Notes: generated from the sequence alone by a model not told the origin. A DNA stretch of 9,420 nt from an uncultured Eubacteriales bacterium (GCA_900545405.1 UQYT01000059.1:1-9420), one strand, 5' to 3'; positions 1 to 6,533 are shown, counted from the first letter of the stretch. Translations and numbers: made by a program.

Positions 1-84
1 GCGGAGCGCGGCCAGGGACTCTGTCCCTGGACCCTGCCGCCTTTGAAAAGGCGGGCGAAACTTTCATTCGCGCGCGATGCGCGC
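1..84 (-). repeat. Structured intergenic repeat, left copy
   Basis: Read on the minus strand this copy contains, in order, a GC-only hairpin (70-75 with 79-84), the block GAAAGTTTCG (65-56), hairpin A (47-54 with 37-44, arms CCGCCTTT/AAAGGCGG) and hairpin B (23-30 with 12-19, arms CCAGGGAC/GTCCCTGG), then GCTCCGC at the window edge. The same order of elements recurs on the plus strand at 9231-9321, with 54 of 65 bases identical without gaps from GAAAGTTTCG to GCTCCGC. It lies directly behind the malQ terminator. The copy probably continues beyond base 1. It resembles REP-like dispersed intergenic repeats in being short, hairpin-rich and extragenic; what it does is unknown. Confidence 0.8.
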
Positions 85-86
85 AG

Positions 87-116
87 AAAAGGGGCTCCTC
101 GGAGAGGGCCCCTTTT
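87..116 (-). terminator. Intrinsic terminator after malQ
   Basis: On the minus strand a hairpin with 9-bp arms (AAAAGGGGC at 116-108 pairing with GCCCCTTTT at 95-87) has an inner CCTC/GAGG pairing and is followed by TTTTCTG. It begins 5 bases after the malQ stop codon, so it most likely ends the whole sugar-uptake operon. The A-rich arm opposite the T tract is typical of bidirectional terminators, so it may also stop transcription entering from the left on the plus strand. Confidence 0.85.
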
Positions 117-120
117 TCAT

Positions 121-1662
121 TTACGCCTTGGATTTGGCGGGTTCATCGGCCTCTTCGGGCTTTTCGGGCTCGGGAGGGGCCCAGAAGCGGCCGTACATCG
201 TGGAATACTTCCGGATCTTGGCGGCGAGCTCAGGCGTGGCGGCGCCGGGCAGCATGCGCCAGCGCCAGTTGCCCTGGGACGTGCCGGGCACGTTCATGCG
301 CGCCTCCGCGCCAAGGCCCAGATAGTCCTGCATCTGCGCCACAAACAGCTGCGCCACGCTGGACATGCCGCCGCGGATGACGCCCCAGTTCACGCCTTCC
401 TCTTCGTTGAGGCCGAGGTAGAGGCCCGCGTAGGCCACGTCATCCCGGTTGCCGCCCTCGTACCATTGCATCAACGTCTCGTTGTCGTGAGTGCCGACGT
501 AGCACACGCAGTTCGGCGTGTAGGTGTGCGGCAGATAGTTGCTCGGCTCGCGCGAGTCGAACGCGAACTCCAGCACCTTCATCCCCGGGAAACCCGAGTC
601 GCGCAGCAGCTGCTCTACCCCCGGCGTGAGGAAGCCCAGGTCCTCCGCGATGAACTTCGTGTCGTGGAACCAGTCGCGCAGTACGCCCACCAGGCTCATG
701 CCCGGGCCGGGCATCCACTTGCCGTTTTTCGCGGTCTCCTCGCCGTAGGGCACGCTCCAGTAGCTCTCAAAGCCGCGGAAGTGGTCGATGCGGATGACGT
801 CGTAGAGCTTCTTCGCGCCCTCGATGCGGCGTATCCACCAGCCGTAGCCGTCGGACCTCATGCGCTCCCAGTTGTAGATCGGGTTGCCCCAGAGCTGGCC
901 GTCCTCGCAGAAATAGTCGGGCGGCACTCCGGAGACGCAGGTGGGTATGTTCTTCTCGTCGAGCAGGAAGCTCTTCGGGTCCGCCCAGACGTCCGAGGAG
1001 TCGAGCGCCACGTAGATGGGCAGGTCGCCGATTATCTCAATGTCCAGCGAGTGCACATACTCGCGCAGGGCGGTCCACTGCTTGAAAAACAGGAACTGAG
1101 CGTAGGTGAAAAGCCGCACGTCCGCGTCCAGCAGTCTGCGGTAGTGGTCCAGGCTCTCCGGCTTGCGGAGCCTCACGGCCTCGTCGGGCCAGAGCGTCCA
1201 GGACACCATGCCGAAGTGCCGCTTGAGCGCCATGAACAGCGCGTAATCCGGCAGCCAGCCCGCGTTCTGCTCGCGGAAGGCGGCGAGCTCCTTCGCGTCG
1301 CGGTCCCAGCCGCGCTCGCAGGCGAGGCGCAGCAGGTCGAACCGGTTCTCGTAGATCTTGCCGTAGTCCACGTTGGCGGGGTCGTCGCCCCAGTCCGGGG
1401 CCTCGACCTCGGCCTTCGTGAGCAGGCCGTCGGCGACCAGCATGTCGAGGTCTATGAAGTACGGGTTCCCCGCGTAGGTGGAGAAGGAGGAGTACGGCGA
1501 GTCGCCGTAGCTCGTCGGGCCGAGGGGCAGGAGCTGCCAGGCCCTCTGCCCCGCCGCCGCGAGGAAATCCGCGAATTTGTATGCTTCCTTTCCGAAGGTG
1601 CCTATGCCGTGTTTCGACGGCAGGGAGGATATCGGCATAAGTATGCCGCTTTTGCGTTCCAT
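121..1662 (-). CDS. malQ: 4-alpha-glucanotransferase (amylomaltase, GH77)
   Basis: Cytosolic enzyme that moves alpha-1,4-glucan segments between maltodextrins and releases glucose, letting the cell use short maltooligosaccharides. The 513 residues match the usual length of the short bacterial GH77 form. All catalytic parts are visible: GDLPIYVA (212-219), nucleophile D293 in RIDHFRGF, acid/base E340 in FIAEDLG, the third carboxylate D393 in GTHDNET, and NVPGTSQGNWRWR near 457-469. The ATG start has the run AAAGGGG about 10 bases upstream, lying within the end of the preceding permease gene, whose stop is 6 bases away. It is the last gene of the operon and its presence is the best clue that the transporter handles maltodextrins. 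The last 18 or so residues are Pro/Glu/Lys-rich and look like an unstructured tail not needed for the fold. Confidence 0.97.
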   Translation of the reverse strand: MERKSGILMPISSLPSKHGIGTFGKEAYKFADFLAAAGQRAWQLLPLGPTSYGDSPYSSFSTYAGNPYFIDLDMLVADGLLTKAEVEAPDWGDDPANVDYGKIYENRFDLLRLACERGWDRDAKELAAFREQNAGWLPDYALFMALKRHFGMVSWTLWPDEAVRLRKPESLDHYRRLLDADVRLFTYAQFLFFKQWTALREYVHSLDIEIIGDLPIYVALDSSDVWADPKSFLLDEKNIPTCVSGVPPDYFCEDGQLWGNPIYNWERMRSDGYGWWIRRIEGAKKLYDVIRIDHFRGFESYWSVPYGEETAKNGKWMPGPGMSLVGVLRDWFHDTKFIAEDLGFLTPGVEQLLRDSGFPGMKVLEFAFDSREPSNYLPHTYTPNCVCYVGTHDNETLMQWYEGGNRDDVAYAGLYLGLNEEEGVNWGVIRGGMSSVAQLFVAQMQDYLGLGAEARMNVPGTSQGNWRWRMLPGAATPELAAKIRKYSTMYGRFWAPPEPEKPEEADEPAKSKA

Positions 1663-1668
1663 GGCTGC

Positions 1669-2541
1669 TTACCCCTTTACTGCGCCGGAGACGACGCCCT
1701 TGATGATGTATTTCTGCCCCGCGAGATAGACGATGATGATGGGGAAGATAGCAAGCATGATGCAGGCCATCATCGGGCCCATCTCAACGCGGCCGTAGCT
1801 GCCGCGGAAGTACTGGATCAGCATCGAGATGGTCTTGTACTTGTCTATGTCGAGTATCAGCGTGGGCAGCAGGTAGTCGTTCCAGATCCACATGGCCTCG
1901 AGTATGGCGACGGAGACCATCGTGGGCTTGAGCAGCGGGAACACGACCTTGAAGTAGGTCTGTATCGGGTTGCAGCCGTCGATCATCGAGGCCTCTTCGA
2001 TCTCTATGGGCACGCTCTTCATAAAGCCGCAGAACATGAACACGGCGAGGCCCGCGCCGAAGCCCAGGTATACGAACCAGAGCATCCAGGGCGTGTTGAA
2101 GCGCAGGGTGTAGAGGTCAAAGAAGTTTATCCTCATGCTGTCGGCCAGAGAGGACAGCGTGAACATGACCATCTGGAAGGGCACGACCATGGAGAAGGCG
2201 CACAGCAGGTACAGCCCCTTGGTGACCCAGCTCCTGACCCTGGTTATATACCAGGCGAACATGGAGCAGAAGAGCAGAATGGCCGCGACGGAGCTGACGG
2301 TTATGAACAGCGTATAGCCGAAGCTGGCGAAGAAGCCGCGCGCGGTTATGGCGTTCACATAGTTGTCAAACCCCGCGAAGGTCTCGGAATTCGGCAGCTG
2401 GAAGGCCGTGGAGGTGCTGATGGCGGACTCGACCTTGAGCGAGTTCATGAGCACCATGAATATGGGGTACATGTAGATGACGCAGATGATGGTCATCACG
2501 ATGCTCCATATGACGTTGGTGCGCGCTTTGGACTTTCTCAC
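1669..2541 (-). CDS. Carbohydrate ABC transporter permease, MalG type
   Basis: Inner-membrane subunit of a CUT1-type sugar importer (290 residues, about six hydrophobic segments, first near 10-32). The cytoplasmic EAA loop that docks the ATPase is visible as EEASMIDG at 182-189, followed by FPLLKPT near 201-207. I chose the GTG at 2541 because it sits 7 bases after GGAAGGAGG and makes a GTGA overlap with the upstream permease stop. A longer reading from an ATG at 2643 would add 34 residues encoded inside the upstream gene and lacks any membrane-protein character. The 4-base overlap implies coupled translation with its MalF-type partner, fitting a 1:1 heterodimer. The sugar specificity is inferred from malQ next door, not from this protein. 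Confidence 0.93.
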   Translation of the reverse strand: MRKSKARTNVIWSIVMTIICVIYMYPIFMVLMNSLKVESAISTSTAFQLPNSETFAGFDNYVNAITARGFFASFGYTLFITVSSVAAILLFCSMFAWYITRVRSWVTKGLYLLCAFSMVVPFQMVMFTLSSLADSMRINFFDLYTLRFNTPWMLWFVYLGFGAGLAVFMFCGFMKSVPIEIEEASMIDGCNPIQTYFKVVFPLLKPTMVSVAILEAMWIWNDYLLPTLILDIDKYKTISMLIQYFRGSYGRVEMGPMMACIMLAIFPIIIVYLAGQKYIIKGVVSGAVKG

Positions 2542-3389
2542 TGCTGTACCTCCTTCCTGCGGGTGGAGCGGAGCTGTATGAGCGAGATGGCCACGACGAT
2601 CAGGCAGAACACAACGGCCTTGGCCTGGCCTATGCCGCGCCACTGCGGGCCGGAGCGGCCGTAGAAGGTGTAGTAGATGTTATAGGCCAGCAGCTCGGAG
2701 GCGTGGTTCGGCTCGCCGCCGGTGAGGGCGAGGTTCTGGTCGAAGAGCTTGAAGCTGTTGGTTATGGTCAGGAAGAGACAGATGGTGATGCTCGGCATGA
2801 GCATGGGCAGTTTGACCTTCCAGAAGGTCTGCCAGGGCGTCGCGCCGTCTATCTCTGCGGCCTCAACGAGCGTATCGGGTATGCTCTGGAGGCCGGCTAT
2901 GTAGATTATCATCATATAGCCTATCTGCTGCCAGGCCATGAGTATGACCAGGCCCCAGAAGCCCGCCGTGGCGTCCAGGCGCAGCAGCGGCTGCTCGAGC
3001 AGGCTCAGTGCGCAGTTGAGCAGTATCTGCCAGATGTAGCCGAGCACGATGCCGCCGATGAGGTTCGGCATGAAGAACACCGTGCGGAAGGCGTTGGTGC
3101 CGCGTATGGCCTTGGTCAGAACGAGCGCCACGGCGAGACCGCCCACGTTGATGACCAGCGTGGAGACCACGACGAAGGCGCAGTTATACCAGAAGGCGTG
3201 CGTGAAGGTGCTGTCCGCGAAGACCTTTGTGAAGTTTGAAAGGCCGATGAAGGTCGCGTCCTTGACGGTCGTGAACTGGCAGAACGCCAGATAGACGCCC
3301 TCTATGAACGGGATGATGAACCCGAATACGAAGGCGAGCAACGTCGGCAGGACGAAGATCGGCCAGTATTTGCGTATGGCTCTTTCCAC
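2538..3389 (-). CDS. Carbohydrate ABC transporter permease, MalF type
   Basis: Partner permease of the MalG-type subunit (283 residues, about six membrane segments, the first near 9-30). The EAA loop reads EAAEIDGATPWQTF from 176, with KLPMLMP at 193-199, the expected signature of the family. It lacks the long extra N-terminal segments of enterobacterial MalF, as usual for Firmicute sugar permeases. I chose the GTG at 3389 because AGGGGGG (3404-3398) lies 8 bases upstream; a GTG at 3419 would add ten residues but would place that Shine-Dalgarno run inside the coding region and has no good site of its own. No ATP-binding subunit is encoded here, so a shared MsmX/MsmK-like ATPase elsewhere is the likely energy source, as known for Bacillus and Streptococcus systems. 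Confidence 0.93.
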   Translation of the reverse strand: MERAIRKYWPIFVLPTLLAFVFGFIIPFIEGVYLAFCQFTTVKDATFIGLSNFTKVFADSTFTHAFWYNCAFVVVSTLVINVGGLAVALVLTKAIRGTNAFRTVFFMPNLIGGIVLGYIWQILLNCALSLLEQPLLRLDATAGFWGLVILMAWQQIGYMMIIYIAGLQSIPDTLVEAAEIDGATPWQTFWKVKLPMLMPSITICLFLTITNSFKLFDQNLALTGGEPNHASELLAYNIYYTFYGRSGPQWRGIGQAKAVVFCLIVVAISLIQLRSTRRKEVQQ

Positions 3390-3474
3390 CCGCTTTTCCC
3401 CCCTAATAAAAATTGACACCGTCCGGGCCGAACTCGCCCCCTGCGCGGGTCCCGCCCGGGCGGTGCCTTCAAAA

Positions 3475-3504
3475 CGGGGCCGCCGGACATATCCGGCGGC
3501 CCCG
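3475..3504 (-). terminator. Stem-loop between binding protein and permease genes
   Basis: A perfect 13-bp GC-rich stem (3475-3487 with 3492-3504) encloses a 4-base loop in the 150-base gap between the binding-protein stop and the permease start. On the minus strand it is followed only by GTTTTG, a weak T tract. Such structures after sugar-binding protein genes are known, as in the E. coli malE-malF gap, to stabilise the upstream message or partly stop transcription, giving more binding protein than permease. Which of the two applies cannot be read from the sequence. The rest of the gap is GC-rich, with a 12-base palindrome CCGCCCGGGCGG at 3452-3463 of unclear meaning. Confidence 0.75.
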
Positions 3505-3539
3505 GAAAGCGTTTTGCTTTCTGACTCAGGCTGCGTTTA

Positions 3540-4928
3540 TCAGCCGTTGGCCAGGGCGTACTCGGTGGCCCAGCCGTCCACGAAGGCGCTGACAACGCCG
3601 GCCCAGTTGTCGTCGGTCTGGTCAGCCGCGTAGATGGCGAGAGCGGTGCCCACGCCGTTCTTCCACTCCTCGGAAGGCATGGTGGTGAAGTTCCAGGACA
3701 CAGGAGTCTTGCCGGCAGCGGTCATCTCAGCGTCGGTCTTGACGAAGAGGTTGCTGCTCTCGGGGGCGGACTTGAAGGGGATGGCGAAGCCCATGCCGGC
3801 GCCGCCGCTGGGCATGGCGCCCTCGCCGCCGGTCATCGCCTTGAGGGCGACCTCGTCGGTGACGCACCACTCCATGAAGTCGAGGGTGGCCTGGATGTCC
3901 TCAGCAGAGGCGTTCTTGTTGACGCACCAGTAGTTCTCGGTGCCGGTGCACAGGCCCTGGTTGGCCTCGTCGCCCACGCCGAAGTAGATGGGGATCATCG
4001 CGAGCTGATCGTCGGAGAACTTGCCCTCGCCGCTGACGTTGGCATACTCCCAGGAGCCGTTCTGATAGAACACGGCCTGGCCCGCGAGGAACTCATTGAG
4101 GGTGTCGTTGGCGGTCTTGGCGGTCAGCTCGGCGGGGCTGCAGGTGGAGTTGTTTATGTAGAGATCCCACATGGCGCGGTAGTTGTCGAGGTAGGTGCCC
4201 TCGATGGCGTCGGTGGAGGTTATGCCCTTGTCCTGATACTCGAAGTAGATGGGCAGGTTGGCAAGGTGGGTCTTGAAGCGCCAGTCGGAGCTGGAGTCCA
4301 TGCCGGCGGAGGTGAAGGCGGCGAAGCCCAGCTCATCCTTGCGGGCGGTGATGTCCTCGGCGACGGCCTTGAGGTCTGCAAAGCTCTGGATGTCGTCGAC
4401 GGTGTAGCCCGCCTGGCTGAGGAGGTCGGTGTTCACGATGAGGCCGTAGCTCTCAATGACGTAGCCGATGCCGTAGACGACGTCGCCCTCGGTAAGGGCG
4501 TAATCGGTGCTGGTGAGCTCGCCGTAGATGGCGGAGTCAGCGAGGTCGTAGCAGTAGTCCTTCCAGCTGGCGAGGCCGACGGGGCCGTTCACCTGGAACA
4601 GGGTCGGGGCGTCTTCCTTGGCCATCTCGGAGGTCAGGTAGGTCTCATACTCGCCGGAGGCGGCGGTGACGACCTTGACGGTCACGCCGGTCTGCTCGGT
4701 GTAGAGCGCGGCGAGCTCCTGCCACTGGCTGTCCTGCTCGGGCTTGAAGTTGAGGTAATAGACGCTGCCCGCAGCGGCAGTGTCGCCGCCCTCGGGAGCT
4801 TCGCTGACGGCGGAATCGTCCGGGGTGTCGCTCGCCGGGGTGTCGCTCGGAGTGCTCTCGGCCTCGCCGCAGGCGGCGAGCGCAAAGACCATCACAAGAG
4901 CGAGGAGCAGTGCAAGAAACTTCTTCAT
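3540..4928 (-). CDS. Sugar-binding lipoprotein of ABC importer
   Basis: Extracellular substrate-binding protein (462 residues) of the MalE-like family 1, tethered to the membrane. The N-terminus MKKFLALLLALVMVFALAAC is a lipoprotein signal with lipobox LAAC; Cys20 is the lipid-anchored residue. Residues 21 to about 54 form a Ser/Thr/Pro/Asp/Glu-rich linker, and the remaining sequence has the family's layout, including the EFLAGQAVFYQNGSWE stretch typical of extracellular solute-binding proteins. The ATG follows TAGGAG with a rather long 12-base spacing. It is the first transport gene after the regulator (59-base gap) and lies upstream of the stem-loop at 3475-3504, suggesting higher output than the permeases. 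Maltodextrin as ligand is inferred from malQ; other oligosaccharides are possible. Confidence 0.93.
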   Translation of the reverse strand: MKKFLALLLALVMVFALAACGEAESTPSDTPASDTPDDSAVSEAPEGGDTAAAGSVYYLNFKPEQDSQWQELAALYTEQTGVTVKVVTAASGEYETYLTSEMAKEDAPTLFQVNGPVGLASWKDYCYDLADSAIYGELTSTDYALTEGDVVYGIGYVIESYGLIVNTDLLSQAGYTVDDIQSFADLKAVAEDITARKDELGFAAFTSAGMDSSSDWRFKTHLANLPIYFEYQDKGITSTDAIEGTYLDNYRAMWDLYINNSTCSPAELTAKTANDTLNEFLAGQAVFYQNGSWEYANVSGEGKFSDDQLAMIPIYFGVGDEANQGLCTGTENYWCVNKNASAEDIQATLDFMEWCVTDEVALKAMTGGEGAMPSGGAGMGFAIPFKSAPESSNLFVKTDAEMTAAGKTPVSWNFTTMPSEEWKNGVGTALAIYAADQTDDNWAGVVSAFVDGWATEYALANG

Positions 4929-4987
4929 TCTGTTTTACATCTCCTATTAATATTTATTTCCACGGCATTTCACCGGAAAATACGTGC

Positions 4988-5998
4988 TCAGACGGCCCTC
5001 ACGGAGCCGCCGGGCCTGAGCTCGGGCTCCAGCAGTATCTGCCGGTTGCCTCCGCGGCCCTCTATCATTTCCATAAGTATGCGGACGCTCTCCGCGCCCA
5101 TGCGCTCGCTCGGCTGGCAGAGCGTCGTCAGTGTGGGCCTCGTGTACTCCGAGAGCTCCAGCCCGTCTATCGCGATGACCGAGCAGGACTCCGGCACTCT
5201 GCGGCCCCGGTCCTCCAGGGCCTTTATCGCCGCTATCGCCATCATGTCCGATATCGCGAATATCGCCGTGAACTCCGCGCCGGAGTCCAGCAGCCGCTGC
5301 GTCGCGGCGTAGGCGTCGTGCATGCCGAAGCTGCCCGCGCAGGCCACGAGCTCCGGCTCCGGCTCCAGGCCGCATTCGCGCAGCGCCCTGGCGTAGCCGT
5401 GGTAGCGCAGCTCGCTTATGGAGCGGTCGTCCGTGGCGGCCACCAGCGCCGCTATGCGCCGGTGCCCCAGCCGGTGCAGCTCCCGCACCGCGCGGCTCGC
5501 CGTCTCCACGTCCTCGATGGAGACCGAGGAATATTCGCTCTTCGAGAGCGTTCCAAAGCTGTTTGTAAACGAGCAGCAGACGAAGGGGACCGTCACCGTG
5601 CCCATGTCCTCCGGCGTGCAGTCCGAGCGCCCGCCGAGGAATATGATGCCGCGGAGCTTTTTCTCCCGCTCCATTATCGCGCCTCGGGCGATCTCGTCCT
5701 CGGCCGTGCCTATCTGCTGCATGACCATCGTGTAGCCCGCGGCGTCTATCTCGCGTTCGACGGTCTTTATGATGTCCGCGTAAAAGGGGTTCGACACCCC
5801 GCGGACTATGATTCCCACGGCGTCCGACGTGACCTTGACCAGGTCGCGGGCGCTGTTGTTCGGCACATAGTTGCTGCTGCGCACGGCTTCGAGCACCGCG
5901 GCCCGAACCGCCGGGCTCACGTCCGGCCTGTCGTTCAGCACCCTCGAGACCGTGCTCACCGAGACGCCGCACTGCCTCGCAATGTCCTTGATAGTCAT
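4988..5998 (-). CDS. LacI/GalR-family transcriptional regulator
   Basis: Local regulator, probably a repressor relieved by an imported sugar. The 336 residues have the classic layout: helix-turn-helix MTIKDIARQCGVSVSTVSRVLN at the very N-terminus, hinge helix near PNNSARDL (47-54), then a periplasmic-binding-protein-like ligand domain starting near SDAVGIIV (58-65) and including SNPFYADII and the SDMMAIAAIKAL segment. The start at 5998 is chosen because the family begins exactly at this TIKDIA motif and GGGGAG lies 8 bases upstream; in-frame sequence continues upstream to 6082 but would place the operator and leader inside the gene. It is co-directional with the transport genes, with no terminator between, so it probably heads the operon and controls its own promoter. 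The sugar sensed is not evident. Confidence 0.94.
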   Translation of the reverse strand: MTIKDIARQCGVSVSTVSRVLNDRPDVSPAVRAAVLEAVRSSNYVPNNSARDLVKVTSDAVGIIVRGVSNPFYADIIKTVEREIDAAGYTMVMQQIGTAEDEIARGAIMEREKKLRGIIFLGGRSDCTPEDMGTVTVPFVCCSFTNSFGTLSKSEYSSVSIEDVETASRAVRELHRLGHRRIAALVAATDDRSISELRYHGYARALRECGLEPEPELVACAGSFGMHDAYAATQRLLDSGAEFTAIFAISDMMAIAAIKALEDRGRRVPESCSVIAIDGLELSEYTRPTLTTLCQPSERMGAESVRILMEMIEGRGGNRQILLEPELRPGGSVRAV

Positions 5999-6032
5999 TC
6001 CACACACTCCCCGGGCCCTTCGCGAAAACGTT

Positions 6033-6050
6033 CCCGGTAACGTTTCCGGG
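6033..6050. promoter_or_regulatory. LacI-family operator (main site)
   Basis: CCCGGTAACGTTTCCGGG is an 18-bp palindrome with a single mismatched pair and a central CpG, the hallmark of LacI-family operators. It lies within the leader of the regulator gene, just downstream of the predicted transcription start, where a bound repressor would block early elongation. A second AACGTT core lies 12 bases away at 6027-6032 (GAAAACGTTCCC, imperfect), so two dimers could bind nearly overlapping sites. Assignment to the adjacent regulator is by position and symmetry; a CcpA-like global regulator is an alternative because the core is also cre-like. Confidence 0.65.
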
Positions 6051-6062
6051 CCCTTTGTTATC

Positions 6063-6090
6063 AATTTACCACTTTTGTGCACAAAGTCAA
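6063..6090 (-). promoter_or_regulatory. Promoter of the lacI/sugar-uptake operon
   Basis: On the minus strand TTGACT (6090-6085) is followed after 16 bases by TAAATT (6068-6063), giving five and four matches to the consensus hexamers. The predicted start lies near 6056, about 58 bases before the regulator's ATG. The spacer is almost filled by the perfect 12-bp palindrome TTTGTGCACAAA (6074-6085), which could be a second regulator site. I see no comparably good promoter in the 59 bases before the binding-protein gene, although an AT-rich TATTAA lies there. Confidence 0.55.
6074..6085. promoter_or_regulatory. 12-bp palindrome in the lacI promoter spacer
   Basis: TTTGTGCACAAA is a perfect palindrome lying between the -35 and -10 hexamers of the predicted minus-strand promoter, a position where a bound protein would exclude RNA polymerase. 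It differs from the AACGTT-type sites nearby, so it would belong to another regulator. A chance palindrome of this length is unlikely but possible, and no binder can be named. Confidence 0.35.
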
Positions 6091-6190
6091 CAACAATACG
6101 AGCCGTCCGACACGATTTGTGAAACCTGTCAGATTTGCCCGGAAGGTTTTTGGACGAATGTTCCAGTGCAAGTTTTTTATTCCTTACCTA

Positions 6191-6219
6191 TTGACAAATG
6201 AGCGTCATTGTATTAAACT
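6191..6219 (+). promoter_or_regulatory. Promoter of the feo operon
   Basis: Perfect -35 TTGACA at 6191-6196, 17-base spacer, and -10 TAAACT at 6214-6219. The predicted start is near 6226, about 70 bases before the first feoA start codon. The leader therefore begins right at the first AGTTAG-type inverted repeat, so iron-dependent repression by occlusion is plausible. Nothing recognisable lies between this promoter and the divergent lacI promoter about 100 bases to its left. Confidence 0.7.
6194..6212. promoter_or_regulatory. Fur-box-like inverted repeat in feo promoter
   Basis: The spacer of the feo promoter contains AATGA-GCG-TCATT. The classical 19-bp Fur box has AATGA and TCATT at exactly this 3-base spacing, and overall 11 of 19 positions agree with GATAATGATAATCATTATC; the outer positions do not fit. 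Position between the hexamers of an iron-uptake promoter supports a metal-dependent repressor, but the outer mismatches keep this tentative. Confidence 0.4.
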
Positions 6220-6226
6220 GCAAGGC

Positions 6227-6244
6227 AGTTAGAGATATCTAACT
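6227..6244. promoter_or_regulatory. AGTTAG-type operator 1 upstream of feoA
   Basis: AGTTAGAGATATCTAACT has perfect 7-bp arms around GATA. It covers the predicted transcription start of the feo operon. The GTTAG/CTAAC half-sites recall DtxR/IdeR-family iron-regulator boxes (GGTTAG...CTAACC), though the half-site spacing is wider than in the classical DtxR box. A related 18-bp repeat follows at 6260-6277. A short RNA hairpin is an alternative reading. Confidence 0.5.
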
Positions 6245-6259
6245 TTTTGGTTGCGCTAT

Positions 6260-6277
6260 AGTTAGTCAAAAATAACT
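6260..6277. promoter_or_regulatory. AGTTAG-type operator 2 upstream of feoA
   Basis: AGTTAGTCAAAAATAACT has the same 18-bp architecture as the repeat at 6227-6244 (AGTTA and TAACT at the ends, 8 bases between), with weaker inner symmetry. The two centres are 33 bp apart, close to three helical turns, so dimers would sit on the same DNA face. It ends 5 bases before the feoA ribosome binding site. Confidence 0.45.
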
Positions 6278-6296
6278 GTCTTGGAGTGATAGGGGC

Positions 6297-6533
6297 ATGC
6301 TTCCGCTTTCGATGGCCGCGCCGGGCGAGACACAGGCAATATTCAAGATAACCGGAAGGGACGAGGTAAGGCGGCATCTTGCCGAGCTGGGACTTGTGGT
6401 AGGCGAGGAGGTCACCGTGATGAACTCGCTTGGCGGCAACCTGATACTTCAGGTCAAGGACAGCCGTATCGCCCTGGACAGGGGTCTGGCAAACAGAATT
6501 ATGGTAAGGGGGTTTGAAGATGAGAACGCTTAA
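6297..6533 (+). CDS. feoA: FeoA-domain protein, first copy
   Basis: Small cytosolic SH3-like protein (78 residues) of the FeoA family, thought to bind and modulate FeoB in ferrous iron uptake. The family pattern is visible: a PGE turn (9-11), ITGRDEVRRHLAELGLVVGEEVTV around 18-41 corresponding to the usual gg...rrL.elGl.pG..v core, and a closing DSRIALDRGLANRIMV where canonical FeoA has the final strand pair. It is more divergent than the second FeoA and not a recent duplicate of it. GGAG lies 10 bases before the ATG. Its 3' end overlaps the next feoA by 14 bases, so the two are probably translated together. Roles of individual FeoA copies in such tandem arrangements are not well defined. Confidence 0.88.
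   Translation: MLPLSMAAPGETQAIFKITGRDEVRRHLAELGLVVGEEVTVMNSLGGNLILQVKDSRIALDRGLANRIMVRGFEDENA

Noticed and set aside
43..2664. An 873-codon open frame on the plus strand
   Set aside because: It runs antisense through malQ and the MalG-type permease, both of which have full family motifs. Its translation is rich in His/Arg/Val/Ala with no recognisable domain, as expected for a GC-rich shadow frame.
4929..4987. Possible separate promoter or operator before the binding-protein gene (TATTAA; TTTCC...GGAAA arms)
   Set aside because: No -35 hexamer at a usable distance, and the arms are only 5 bp and unlike the AACGTT operator. The evidence is too weak to annotate.
4266..6040. Long plus-strand open frames (4266-5312 and 4910-6040)
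   Set aside because: They lie antisense to the binding-protein and LacI-type genes and have low-complexity composition without family motifs. The minus-strand genes have ribosome binding sites and clear domains.
6220..6296. A riboswitch in the feoA leader
   Set aside because: The leader is only about 70 bases and shows no known riboswitch core. The symmetry there is better explained as paired protein-binding sites.
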